From: Desulfobacula sp.
GTDB lineage: Bacteria; Desulfobacterota; Desulfobacteria; Desulfobacterales; Desulfobacteraceae
Direction of reading: 5' to 3'
DNA: 64,000 nt
Assembly (NCBI RefSeq): GCF_030611305.1
Contig: NZ_JAUWQB010000001.1
Location: 37,912 to 101,911, forward strand
Positions 44,497-53,902 of this stretch are shown here, in pieces. The notes under the pieces are model-generated. The model was not told where the DNA came from, made no database searches, and saw only the letters and a list, made by a program, of their open reading frames with translations. The stretch's first letter is position 1, and each line of letters opens with the position of its first letter. The position numbers and the translations under genes are program-made.

Positions 44497-45314
44497 CAGG
44501 TTATATCATCATCTGTATAACCAAGAATGGATATATTATATTTATTTGCAAGTGTTATCATTTCATCCCGGTCAAATGCAATGGATTTTTCTGCCTCAAG
44601 TACGAGAATTGTAACTCCGGATTCATGCATACTCTCAATGGTTTGGCAACCGGAAGAAGGCAGGTCAAACCTTAGATCCTGAGATGGCTTGGAAAGTTTT
44701 ACAACAACTGCACCATTATGATGAGACAGAAGACCGCCTCTTTTAATGGTCACATCTGTTCCCTCTATTGCTTCAACGGCGAGAACCGTTCCATTACTGA
44801 TGACAATACATTGTCCGATATCAAGTTTTCCGATTTCTTTTGCTATCTTCCATCCCTGGAAAATATCTTTTTTTTCAGCTTTATCCGGCTTTCTTTTTGT
44901 CCAACACCCCTTAGGGGTGATCAGTTCAGGGAGAAGAAAGGTGGACGGCAAAATTCTTATCCCCTCTTTTAAGAGTAGATCAGCAAATGAAGTCAATACG
45001 GAATCATCATGGGTTCTGGCTGTTTTTGCAATAAACGAGAGTGCTTTAAAGTCAGGACGGATATTTTTGAAAATATTTGTTTTTTTAATACTGCCCAGCA
45101 TAACTGCTTGAGTAATATGGTGTTGCTTGAAATATTTGATCAGTTTGGTAACCTGTCCAAGGTAAATCCATTTTAAATCTTCAACATAATCCCCAAGCGT
45201 TTTATCCGTTTCAGAGGTAAACCCTACAGCAAAGACTTTATACTCTTTCTTTACAGCCTTTTTTGAAAAAAGAATGGGGAATTGTCCGCCACCGGCTATA
45301 AGTCCTATTCTCAT
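44496..45314 (-). CDS. lpxI: UDP-2,3-diacylglucosamine pyrophosphatase LpxI
   Basis: Releases UMP to form lipid X, the role done by LpxH in E. coli. The N-terminus RIGLIAGGGQFPILF and the C-terminal DUF1009-type domain (FDLPSSGCQTIESM) are present. LpxI instead of LpxH is common in alpha- and deltaproteobacteria. The gene sits between lpxA and lpxB, which supports the call. GGAGGTCA upstream is a near-ideal ribosome site. Confidence 0.92.
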   Translation of the reverse strand: MRIGLIAGGGQFPILFSKKAVKKEYKVFAVGFTSETDKTLGDYVEDLKWIYLGQVTKLIKYFKQHHITQAVMLGSIKKTNIFKNIRPDFKALSFIAKTARTHDDSVLTSFADLLLKEGIRILPSTFLLPELITPKGCWTKRKPDKAEKKDIFQGWKIAKEIGKLDIGQCIVISNGTVLAVEAIEGTDVTIKRGGLLSHHNGAVVVKLSKPSQDLRFDLPSSGCQTIESMHESGVTILVLEAEKSIAFDRDEMITLANKYNISILGYTDDDIT

Positions 45315-45337
45315 TTTTTTTACGCGTGACCTCCAGG

Positions 45338-46114
45338 TTATCTGGTAACACCTCTGTTGGATTCGACAATAAATTTAATAAAATTTTTTACTTCAGGGAT
45401 TTGTTCAACTTCAGCTTTAACACGTTCTGTTGCCTGCTTAACCGTTAATCCGATTCGAAAAACAATTCTATAAGCTTTTTTAAGTTGCTGAAGGGTTGAT
45501 TTTGAAAATTTATGCCGTTTCAAGCCCACATTATTCAAACCATGGAGAGTCGCTCGATCTCCGGATGCAATCACATATGGCGGTATATCCTTTACTACAG
45601 CAGATTTCCCGCCAATATAAGCAAAATCCCCGATTTGAACGAATTGATGGATGGCAACCAAGCCACCCACCGTGACATTATCACCAATTATAATATGACC
45701 CCCAAGAGTGGCGTTGTTCGCAAGAATAACCTGTTTCCCGGTTTTACAATCATGGGCGATGTGTGTATAGGCCATCAAATAGTTTTCTTCCCCTAATTCA
45801 GTAAGGCCACCACCAAATTCCGTCCCCCGGTTAATCGTCACAAATTCCCGGATAATTGATCCCCTGCCGATTTTTAAATATGTTTTTTCGCCATGGAATT
45901 TAAGATCCTGAGGTGCCCCACCAATAGAGGCATATTGAAAAATCTGGCAATCGGCCCCTATATTTACATATTGTTCAATGGTGGTATAGGGACCAATGGT
46001 GGTGCCGGAACCAATGCAGACGTCTGATTTGATAATGACATAAGGACCTATTGTAACATTGGTATCTATTTCAGCTAAAGGATCAATAATTGCCGTGGGG
46101 TGAATCTGAATCAT
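45338..46114 (-). CDS. lpxA: Acyl-ACP--UDP-N-acetylglucosamine O-acyltransferase
   Basis: First step of lipid A synthesis. A left-handed beta-helix of hexapeptide repeats with the motif IHPTAIIDPLAEI at the start, catalytic-type His in YTHIAHDC, and a helical C-terminal domain. The length of 258 residues is normal. It follows lpxD by 11 bp, with no fabZ between, unlike the common lpxD-fabZ-lpxA order. Confidence 0.95.
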   Translation of the reverse strand: MIQIHPTAIIDPLAEIDTNVTIGPYVIIKSDVCIGSGTTIGPYTTIEQYVNIGADCQIFQYASIGGAPQDLKFHGEKTYLKIGRGSIIREFVTINRGTEFGGGLTELGEENYLMAYTHIAHDCKTGKQVILANNATLGGHIIIGDNVTVGGLVAIHQFVQIGDFAYIGGKSAVVKDIPPYVIASGDRATLHGLNNVGLKRHKFSKSTLQQLKKAYRIVFRIGLTVKQATERVKAEVEQIPEVKNFIKFIVESNRGVTR

Positions 46115-46125
46115 TTTTACTCCGT

Positions 46126-47169
46126 TTATTCATTTTTATTTTCTAAGTCTTTCAATCTTTTTTCAAAAGAAAAAAGATTTTTTCTCATTTCCGGTAACCG
46201 GGATATGATGCTGACTACCTTACGCCAACGAACATGTGGCATATGCGGCATACCCGATACAATTTCATTTTCAGGAACATCACTGCGAACACCTGCACAG
46301 GGGCCGACAATAGAGCCGTCACCAATTTTTATATGTCCTGTAATACTGGCGTTGCCGGCTATAATAACATTTTTACCGACTTTAGTACTTCCTGCAATTC
46401 CAACCTGGGCCACAATCAAAGTATTATCCCCAATCTTGACATTGTGTGCAATGTGGACAAGGTTGTCTGTTTTAACGCCGTTCCCGATAACAGTCATCCC
46501 CAGCGTTCCTCTGTCGATGGTATTGCATGCACCGATTTCAACATGATCCCCTATGTGAACATATCCGGTATGTACAATTTTTTCATGCTTGCCAAAATTC
46601 TGAGCAAAACCGAACCCATCAGAGCCGATGATAGTTCCAGAATGAATAATGACATTTTTGCCGATCCTGGTTTTTTCTATTACGGTGACATTTGGTTTAA
46701 TTAACGTATTGTCGCCTATGAAGACATCATCCCCTATATAAACGCCTGGCATAAGATGAACATTATTTCCAATTTGGACATTATCGCCAATAAATATGTT
46801 TGATCCAATAATGGGATCTTCTCCAACCCTAACATGATGTCCAATATCTGCACTGTGGTGGATACAGGGCTTTGTTTTTTTTTCTGGATGAAATATCGAT
46901 ACTAATTTAAAAAAAGATATTTTAGGATTATCGGTTTTCAATAAAATATTATTTCTGGAACCAAGCTCATCACAAACAAAGGTATCAGGAATAATAACTA
47001 CCCCTGCCTTTGTTTGTTTAAGATGGGTCAAATATTTTGTTTCACATGCAAACGTAATATCATGGGTATCTGAGTCGTCAAAAGAGGAAACTCCCTTTAC
47101 CACAAAAGAAGGATCACCAACAACTTCGGCATGAATAATTTTTGCAATCTCATTTACGGACAGTTTCAT
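46126..47169 (-). CDS. lpxD: UDP-3-O-acylglucosamine N-acyltransferase
   Basis: Adds the second acyl chain in lipid A synthesis. The N-terminal uridine-binding domain precedes hexapeptide repeats; a catalytic-type His lies in VHIAHNVKIGDN, and a helical C-terminus (SRLPEMRKNLFSFEKRLKDL) ends the protein. The length of 347 residues is normal. Confidence 0.95.
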   Translation of the reverse strand: MKLSVNEIAKIIHAEVVGDPSFVVKGVSSFDDSDTHDITFACETKYLTHLKQTKAGVVIIPDTFVCDELGSRNNILLKTDNPKISFFKLVSIFHPEKKTKPCIHHSADIGHHVRVGEDPIIGSNIFIGDNVQIGNNVHLMPGVYIGDDVFIGDNTLIKPNVTVIEKTRIGKNVIIHSGTIIGSDGFGFAQNFGKHEKIVHTGYVHIGDHVEIGACNTIDRGTLGMTVIGNGVKTDNLVHIAHNVKIGDNTLIVAQVGIAGSTKVGKNVIIAGNASITGHIKIGDGSIVGPCAGVRSDVPENEIVSGMPHMPHVRWRKVVSIISRLPEMRKNLFSFEKRLKDLENKNE

Positions 47170-47177
47170 AAAAGAAT

Positions 47178-47711
47178 TTAGCTATTTTTAGAAATTTTCA
47201 AATCATATTTTTTAATAATTTGATCGGTAATATCGAGTTGATCGGGATGATAAACAACTCCGGCAGTCTTTTTTTCAAGAATAAGCAAATAGCCTTCTTT
47301 CTTTCCAATTTCATTTGCAATTTGAAAGATTTCTTTTTGAATTTTATTTAATAGTTTAACCTCTAATTGTTTAAATTCTCTGGAGAAATCTTCTTGCATT
47401 CTTTTGAAGTCATTAACCCGGATCCGAAATTCTCGTTGTTTTTCCTGCTGTTTTTCGGGACTCAGAACGAGAGCTTCTCTTTCAAATGATTTTTTCATTT
47501 CATCCAATTGTACTTTTTCAGTCTTTAATTTTTCTTGAAACGCATTGCCTTTTTCAGTGATCTGTTTCTGGGTTATTTTCCCGGCACTTGATTCTCTCAA
47601 AATTTTTTGAAAATTAATCACTCCTATTTTAGCTGCATCTGCACAAAAACCTCCCGGAATAAATCCGAAGAAAAATATTATTATACTTAAAACAACTAAT
47701 ATTCTTTTCAT
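47178..47711 (-). CDS. skp: Periplasmic chaperone Skp/OmpH-like
   Basis: A periplasmic chaperone for outer-membrane proteins. It has a signal peptide (cleavage near GGFCADA) and a long coiled-coil core (about 60-130) typical of the tentacles of Skp. The start at ATG 47711 has an ideal GGAGG. It follows bamA by 25 bp, as in many Gram-negatives. Confidence 0.9.
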   Translation of the reverse strand: MKRILVVLSIIIFFFGFIPGGFCADAAKIGVINFQKILRESSAGKITQKQITEKGNAFQEKLKTEKVQLDEMKKSFEREALVLSPEKQQEKQREFRIRVNDFKRMQEDFSREFKQLEVKLLNKIQKEIFQIANEIGKKEGYLLILEKKTAGVVYHPDQLDITDQIIKKYDLKISKNS

Positions 47712-47736
47712 TAAAACCTCCAAAATTTTTTAAAGT

Positions 47737-50391
47737 TTAGAAAGAAGCACCAACAGAAAATTCAAATTGTCCATCGCCACTTTCTTTCACATTTTTTCCA
47801 TCAATGACCCAGGCATATTCAATTCTTAAGGGTCCTATCGGCGAATTCCATCTTATCCCGGTACCAAAACTTGAGAATTGATCACCAAGATCAATATCCT
47901 CGCTGGTTCTATAAACATCACCGCGGTCATAAAAGAAAACACCTATAATCTTATATTTTTCTGAGAGTGGAAGAGTTACTTCTGCATTGAATTGAACATA
48001 CTTTTCGCCTCCCCTGTCTTTGATATCTCCCTCCTGATTGCCGTTGATATCATATTTATCAAATCCTCTGATTGAATTCATACCCCCCAGATAAAATCTG
48101 ATGTAATCAATATCGATGTCATCACTGCTTCGATCATCCAGGTATCCTGCTTCTGCATGCAAGGTGCCGGTGAATTTCCAGAAAAGAGGAAAATATAAAC
48201 CTGTTTCGACAAGGTATTTTGTGTAATCGATATCACCGCCTAAAAACTCTCCAGCATATTCTATCGAAAATTTATGCTTTGCTCCTTCAGTTGGTGTGAA
48301 AATGTCATTTCTGGAATCATATTGTATAAAAGGCTTTATACTGCTTGTCAGAAAAGAACCGGGGGTCATATTGGTGAAGTCGGTTTGCACATCAGTTATA
48401 TCAAAATTTTCTATATTGTATTGGATTCCAATTCCTGTATAGTCGAAAAGCTTATAACCCATCCTTAATGTCAATCCAAGAGCTTCTTTATCATAATAAT
48501 CATACTCTTTATCTTCTTTATAGAGTTGGATTCCACCGGAAATGGCTGTATCCATAATATAGGGTTCATAAAAACCAATATTATAGAGAACTGATTCTTG
48601 TGATATTGTTGCAGAAATCTTTCCTGTTTGTCCTTTTCCAAACAAATTCCTTTCCTGAACAGACAGCATACCAAAGCCTCCATCTTCACTGCTAACACCA
48701 CCTCCAACAGAAAATCTGCCTGTTTCTTTTTCAACAACCCTGACATCTAAGTCCATTTTATTTTCATCGGAAGTTTTAACCGGCTTGACATCAATCTCAG
48801 CAAAATAATCCAACCGGTTTAAATTCTTAAAGCTTAATTGAATATTTTCCTTACTGTAGAGATCCTGTTCAGCAATTTTAATCTCTCTTCTGATAACCTT
48901 ATCACGTGTTTTTAAATTGCCACTGATATTAATTCTGCTAAAATAAACTGGTTCACCTTTATTGATTGAATATGTGATGTTCATCATTTTTTCTTCATCG
49001 TTTTTATCTACCAGGGGAGAAATATTGGCATTGGCAAACCCCTTGTTAGAATAAAGATCAGAAATGGTCAGAATATCTTTTCTAATGTATTCCCTATTGT
49101 ATAGCTCTGTTTCTTTGGACTGAATGCCTTCCAGAAGTTCTTCCATAGGCACAATCAGGTCGCCTGTAATATCAATCTTTTTTACTTTATACTGAGCACC
49201 CTCATAAATTTTAAAATGAATGGTAATAAGTTTTTCACCAATGTCAATAATGGGATCTGATACCTTTGTATCGATAAATCCGTTGTTTTTATATAAAGAC
49301 TCGATTCTTATAATATCGTTTTTAACTTCGCTCTCATTGAGGTCACCTGAAGAGGTAAAAAAAGAGAAAAACCCTTTTTCAGAAGTCTCCATGGCTTTTT
49401 TAATTTTTTTATCAGAAAAGTGTTTGTTACCTTCAAAAGTAATTTTTTCGACCTTTACTTTTTCTCCTTCTTTAATATTAAAAACAATATCTGCCTGGGA
49501 ATGCTCAAGGGGAATTATTTCATAGGTTACAGAACAATTGTGATAATTCTTTACCGTATACATTAAACGCATTCGATTAATGTCTGAGTTGAGTTTGTGA
49601 ATATTTAGAATTACACCAGTTCTTGTATCAACAATATCAGCAAGTTCTTCGTCTTCATAAACAGTGTTTTTTTTAAATTTCACTTTCCGGACAGTCGATT
49701 TTTCAGTAATTTCGAAAATTACTTTAACGCCTGTATCAAGGGATTCTTTTTTAACAATAACATTATCAAAGTAACCCATCTCATAAATTTTCTTCAGATC
49801 TTTAGAAATCTTGTCAGGCTTAATAATATCACCGACCTGAGTGTCGATAATCCTCATAATTGCATCAGTTTCAACTCTCTTATTTCCGGTAATTGCAATA
49901 TCTGTAATAATTTTTTTATGGTAGAGTTCACCGATTATTTCTTTACAAAGTTGGGAAATAGTTGAAAAAAGGTTTTCAAAGTTATTTGCATCAGCATAAA
50001 AGGATGTGAAATTTTCTTTTTCATAGATATTAATAAGTCTTGAGTCAATACTGATACTTTCACCTGCAACAAACAAAGATCCTGTCAAAATATAATCGGC
50101 ACCTGATTCAATTCCGAGTTTTCGAAATTGGGAAAAGTCCCATTCCTCGGTGTTTTGCCATGTTTTTAAAAGAATTACTTTAGCACCTTCTTGCTCAAGC
50201 TTTTCAGAAATCATCAAAGGGATTCTATTTTTTATCTGATGGTTGACCTGCTTAGCATCAAGAGAAAAAGGGATGATAGCTACTTTAATATCCGTCTGTT
50301 TAATATCTGTCTGGGCAAACAGGTCACCACTGAACAATAAACTCAAAAAAATAATAAATATGAAAGCTTTTCTTAAAATAGATTTATTCAT
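47737..50391 (-). CDS. bamA: BamA outer-membrane assembly factor with extra N-terminal domain
   Basis: The outer-membrane protein insertase. From ATG 50391 it has a signal peptide (ending DLFAQ), then an unusual domain of about 120 residues (36-158: VAIIPFSL...GADYILTGSL) that resembles FlgO/TolB-N-like folds. The POTRA repeats follow from about 162 (ITGNKRVETDAIMR) to about 560, then the barrel with FLGGMNSIRGF and terminal Phe (SVGASF). The 884-residue length exceeds E. coli BamA (810). The mature N-terminus repeats QTDIK twice. It lies in an operon with skp and lpx genes. Confidence 0.93.
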   Translation of the reverse strand: MNKSILRKAFIFIIFLSLLFSGDLFAQTDIKQTDIKVAIIPFSLDAKQVNHQIKNRIPLMISEKLEQEGAKVILLKTWQNTEEWDFSQFRKLGIESGADYILTGSLFVAGESISIDSRLINIYEKENFTSFYADANNFENLFSTISQLCKEIIGELYHKKIITDIAITGNKRVETDAIMRIIDTQVGDIIKPDKISKDLKKIYEMGYFDNVIVKKESLDTGVKVIFEITEKSTVRKVKFKKNTVYEDEELADIVDTRTGVILNIHKLNSDINRMRLMYTVKNYHNCSVTYEIIPLEHSQADIVFNIKEGEKVKVEKITFEGNKHFSDKKIKKAMETSEKGFFSFFTSSGDLNESEVKNDIIRIESLYKNNGFIDTKVSDPIIDIGEKLITIHFKIYEGAQYKVKKIDITGDLIVPMEELLEGIQSKETELYNREYIRKDILTISDLYSNKGFANANISPLVDKNDEEKMMNITYSINKGEPVYFSRINISGNLKTRDKVIRREIKIAEQDLYSKENIQLSFKNLNRLDYFAEIDVKPVKTSDENKMDLDVRVVEKETGRFSVGGGVSSEDGGFGMLSVQERNLFGKGQTGKISATISQESVLYNIGFYEPYIMDTAISGGIQLYKEDKEYDYYDKEALGLTLRMGYKLFDYTGIGIQYNIENFDITDVQTDFTNMTPGSFLTSSIKPFIQYDSRNDIFTPTEGAKHKFSIEYAGEFLGGDIDYTKYLVETGLYFPLFWKFTGTLHAEAGYLDDRSSDDIDIDYIRFYLGGMNSIRGFDKYDINGNQEGDIKDRGGEKYVQFNAEVTLPLSEKYKIIGVFFYDRGDVYRTSEDIDLGDQFSSFGTGIRWNSPIGPLRIEYAWVIDGKNVKESGDGQFEFSVGASF

Positions 50392-50419
50392 GATATTATC
50401 CCTAATTCTCATAAGCAAA

Positions 50420-51109
50420 TTAAACGGGAAGGATTCCCCCATTCGTTATTGTAACATTTCTTTTCATCATCCGGGCAAGTTCATTATTATGGGTAACCAC
50501 AATAACAGTCATACCAAGCTCTTTGTTTAGTTCATCAATTAATGCATGTACACTGTTGCTGTTTTTTTGATCAAGATTTCCCGTTGGCTCATCTGCCAGA
50601 AGTATATCAGGTTCCATAACCAAAGCTCTTGCCAGGGCCACCCGTTGCAATTCCCCTCCCGAAAGATCTTCTACCCGATGAGAAAGTCTTGACGAAAGCC
50701 CTACTCTTTCAAGCATATTTGAGGCACTTTTTTCAAGGTTTTTTTTATTTTTATGAGCAATTAAACCCGGCATTAGAACATTTTCTAATGCTGAAAAGCC
50801 TTTAAGTAAATAATGAAATTGAAATACAAAACCAATTTTTAAATTTCTAAAACGGGCGAGTTTCTCATCATTATACAGGGACAAATCATCTTTTTGAAAA
50901 AGAATTTTTCCTGAATCCGGTTTATCAAGTGTGCCGATAATATGTAATAAAGTAGATTTGCCAATACCGGACGGACCTACAACAGCAATGGTTTCACCTT
51001 TATAAATATTAAAGGAGGCATTATTCAAAATTTCAATTTTTGATGTTTTTAAATAAAAACATTTTGAAACGGATTGAAGCGACATCATCGGTATCGGTGA
51101 ATTATCCAT
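50420..51109 (-). CDS. lolD: Lipoprotein-releasing ABC transporter ATPase LolD
   Basis: Drives release of lipoproteins from the inner membrane. Walker A GPSGIGKSTLL, signature LSGGELQR, Walker B ILLADEPTGNLD. The ATG overlaps the stop of the permease gene by 8 bp. 229 residues, normal length. Confidence 0.93.
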   Translation of the reverse strand: MDNSPIPMMSLQSVSKCFYLKTSKIEILNNASFNIYKGETIAVVGPSGIGKSTLLHIIGTLDKPDSGKILFQKDDLSLYNDEKLARFRNLKIGFVFQFHYLLKGFSALENVLMPGLIAHKNKKNLEKSASNMLERVGLSSRLSHRVEDLSGGELQRVALARALVMEPDILLADEPTGNLDQKNSNSVHALIDELNKELGMTVIVVTHNNELARMMKRNVTITNGGILPV

Positions 51110-52325
51110 ATCTTAATGCCTCAACAGGATCCATTTTTGAAGCCTTATATGAAGGATAAAGAGTCGAAAAAAAACAAATGATAATGGCACTAACTGCTAT
51201 GACCAGGACATCAAGAAATTCAAGTTGCACAGGAAGTGTAGAAAATGGATAAGCATCCGGTAACTGGATAAAGTCATATCTCTTTAGAATAAAACAAATG
51301 CCTATGCCTGAGACCGTACCGATAAATGTACCCAGAAGCCCAATAATCATGCCTTTAAGAATAAATATTCTTCTAATCGTTTTGTTTGTTGCTCCCATTG
51401 ATTTTAACACGGCAATATCTTTGGTCTTTTCCATCACCATCATAATTAACGCACTGGCAATATTAAAGGCGGCTACAAGAATGATCAGAGTCAAAATGAT
51501 AAACATAGCTGTTTTTTCAAGTTTTAATGCAGAAAAAAGACTTTTATTGATTTCCATCCAGTCGCGTAAATAAAATGGGTAGCTTAATATGTCTGAAAGA
51601 CTATCTTTAACCGGTTTAACATCAAACACATCGTCGATCCAGATTCCAATGGCGGAAATTTTATTTTTGACACCGGAAAGTCGTTGAGCTTCCTTTAAAT
51701 GGACATAGGCAAGCGCACTGTCATATTCATACATGCCCGAGTCGAATGTATCAGTTACAACAAACCGTTTCATCGATGGAATATGGCCCATGGGAGAAAT
51801 AAATCCATTGGGTGACATGAGAATCACCTTGTCTCCCTTTATCACTCCAACAGAGTTTGCAAGTTCTTGGCCCAGAATAATTCCGGGGAGATCCCCATTT
51901 TTCGTTCCTTTACAAAGCGCTTTTTTTAATTGTTCAGTATCGAATCCTTTAATAAGACTAAACCCTTTCTCAGGATCAATTCCACGAACCATAACACCGG
52001 AGAAAGAGTGGCTGGACCGAATCATAGCCTGGGCAAATAAAATCGGTGAAGCTCCTTTAATTTGCTCCCTTTGATCAAGATCCGTTAGAATGTGAGAATA
52101 CGTGTCAAACTTACCTGAATAATTCATAATAAGTATATGCGGTTCAAGCCCTAGGATTCTTTTCCGAAAATCAGTTTCAGCACCACTCATGACGGCAATC
52201 ACCACTACAAGGGCCATAACACCAACGGTAACGCCTGCAACGGAAAGAAACGTGATCAGGGAAATAAACCCTTCTTTTCTCTTTGCCTTAAGGTATTTGC
52301 CGGCTATGAATAATTCAAAAGCCAT
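51102..52325 (-). CDS. lolC: Lipoprotein-releasing ABC transporter permease LolC/E
   Basis: The membrane subunit of the Lol system: one N-terminal helix, a large periplasmic domain, and three C-terminal helices (FtsX/MacB fold). Motifs: SLITFLSVAGVTVGVMALVVVI, MSGAETDFRKRILGLEPHI and VLKSMGATNKTIRRIFILKG. Only one permease gene is present; the protein is probably used as a homodimer (LolF-like). It starts 4 bp after the lysS stop. Confidence 0.9.
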   Translation of the reverse strand: MAFELFIAGKYLKAKRKEGFISLITFLSVAGVTVGVMALVVVIAVMSGAETDFRKRILGLEPHILIMNYSGKFDTYSHILTDLDQREQIKGASPILFAQAMIRSSHSFSGVMVRGIDPEKGFSLIKGFDTEQLKKALCKGTKNGDLPGIILGQELANSVGVIKGDKVILMSPNGFISPMGHIPSMKRFVVTDTFDSGMYEYDSALAYVHLKEAQRLSGVKNKISAIGIWIDDVFDVKPVKDSLSDILSYPFYLRDWMEINKSLFSALKLEKTAMFIILTLIILVAAFNIASALIMMVMEKTKDIAVLKSMGATNKTIRRIFILKGMIIGLLGTFIGTVSGIGICFILKRYDFIQLPDAYPFSTLPVQLEFLDVLVIAVSAIIICFFSTLYPSYKASKMDPVEALRYG

Positions 52326-52329
52326 CTAA

Positions 52330-53808
52330 TCAGACATTCTTTTTCATATGTGGGAAAAGAATGACCTCCCGAATTGACGGAGAATCGGTCAGCAGCATGA
52401 CAAGCCGATCAATACCGATGCCTTCTCCTGCTGTGGGCGGCATCCCGTATTCAAGGGCCTCCACATATTCGGAATCCATGATATGGGCTTCAGAATTACC
52501 TTCATCCCTTTGCCTGGCCTGCATTAAAAATCGGTTATGCTGATCTTCAGGGTCATTGATTTCAGAAAATCCATTGGCAATTTCCCTGCCGGCAATAAAT
52601 AATTCAAACCGATCAGTCAATTCCGGATTGACATCGTTCTTTCTGGATAAGGGAGATACTTCTATAGGGTAGCCGGTAATAAATGTAGGCTGGATTAACT
52701 TCGGTTCAACCAAAATATCGAAAAGTTTGGTTAATACTTTGCCATGACGGTCTTTTTTCGTAATTTGTATTTTGTTTTCCTGTGCAAAATTGAGCAGTGC
52801 TTCAGTATTATCTAATATTGCCGGATCAATCCCACCGATTTTTGCAAGAGATTCTATCATGGGAATCCGCTGCCACCCCTTTTTAAAATCAATGGTCTGG
52901 CCCTGGTATTCGATAGTTGTTGATCCCAAAATCTCTTTTACAATGGATTCAAACATCTCTTCAGTTAAATCCATAAGCTTTTCATAATCAGCATAGGCCT
53001 GATAAAATTCAACCATTGTAAACTCAGGATTGTGTCGAGTTGAAATCCCTTCATTTCTGAAATTGCGGTTAATTTCAAACACTTTTTCAAACCCGCCCAC
53101 GACTAGCCTTTTCAGGTATAATTCTGGCGCAATTCTTAAAAAGAGCTCCATTCCTAGCGCATTGTGCCAGGTTTTAAAAGGTGTGGCTTCAGCTCCACCG
53201 GCTAAAGGCTGCATCATGGGTGTTTCAACTTCCATGAACCCCTTTTCTTCAAAAAAACGTCTCATGGCGGCTACAATCTTACTTCTTTTTATAAAAATCT
53301 GCCTTGTATCCTCGTTCATTATAAGATCAAGATAACGCTGGCGATACCGTTTTTCTGGATCTTTTAGCCCGTGAAATTTTTCAGGAAGTGGTCTTACTGT
53401 CTTTGATAACAGCCTGAATCCTTTTGCCAGAAGTGTCCACTCTCCGGTTCTTGTTTGGAACAACGGCCCTTTGACGCCTATAAAATCACCGATATCAAGT
53501 TTTTTGAACAAAGAATAAGTTTCATCACCCACCCTGTTTTTTTGCACATAGACCTGAAGTTGATCGGAACCGTCTTTAAACCGGACAAAAGATGATTTCC
53601 CCATTTTATTAATGGCCATCATTCTTCCTGCCATATAGAACTCGTCACCTTTTTCCCCTAACGAGTCAGGTCTTTTATCGATAATTTTTTTAAGCTCTTT
53701 TACAGAACATGATGGTTTGAAATCATTTGGATAGAGGTTAATCCCGTTCTCTTTCAATTCATTGATTTTTTCTTTTCTAACTTGTATCAATTTGCTTTCT
53801 TTATCCAT
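52330..53808 (-). CDS. lysS: Lysyl-tRNA synthetase (class II)
   Basis: Charges tRNA-Lys. An N-terminal OB-fold anticodon domain precedes the class II core: RSKIVAAMRRFFEEKGFMEVETPMM (motif 1), FRNEGISTRHNPEFTMVE (motif 2), GIGIDRLVMLLTD (motif 3). 492 residues. It is the first gene of the lol-bam-lpx operon, a link also seen in other deltaproteobacteria. Confidence 0.95.
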   Translation of the reverse strand: MDKESKLIQVRKEKINELKENGINLYPNDFKPSCSVKELKKIIDKRPDSLGEKGDEFYMAGRMMAINKMGKSSFVRFKDGSDQLQVYVQKNRVGDETYSLFKKLDIGDFIGVKGPLFQTRTGEWTLLAKGFRLLSKTVRPLPEKFHGLKDPEKRYRQRYLDLIMNEDTRQIFIKRSKIVAAMRRFFEEKGFMEVETPMMQPLAGGAEATPFKTWHNALGMELFLRIAPELYLKRLVVGGFEKVFEINRNFRNEGISTRHNPEFTMVEFYQAYADYEKLMDLTEEMFESIVKEILGSTTIEYQGQTIDFKKGWQRIPMIESLAKIGGIDPAILDNTEALLNFAQENKIQITKKDRHGKVLTKLFDILVEPKLIQPTFITGYPIEVSPLSRKNDVNPELTDRFELFIAGREIANGFSEINDPEDQHNRFLMQARQRDEGNSEAHIMDSEYVEALEYGMPPTAGEGIGIDRLVMLLTDSPSIREVILFPHMKKNV

Positions 53809-53902
53809 AAATAATTACTTTCATATTCTTACTGCATCTTGCAGGTCATTTGATTTTAGTTTTGATAAAACAAGAATAAATACCCTAGTTTACATGAAAT
53901 TG

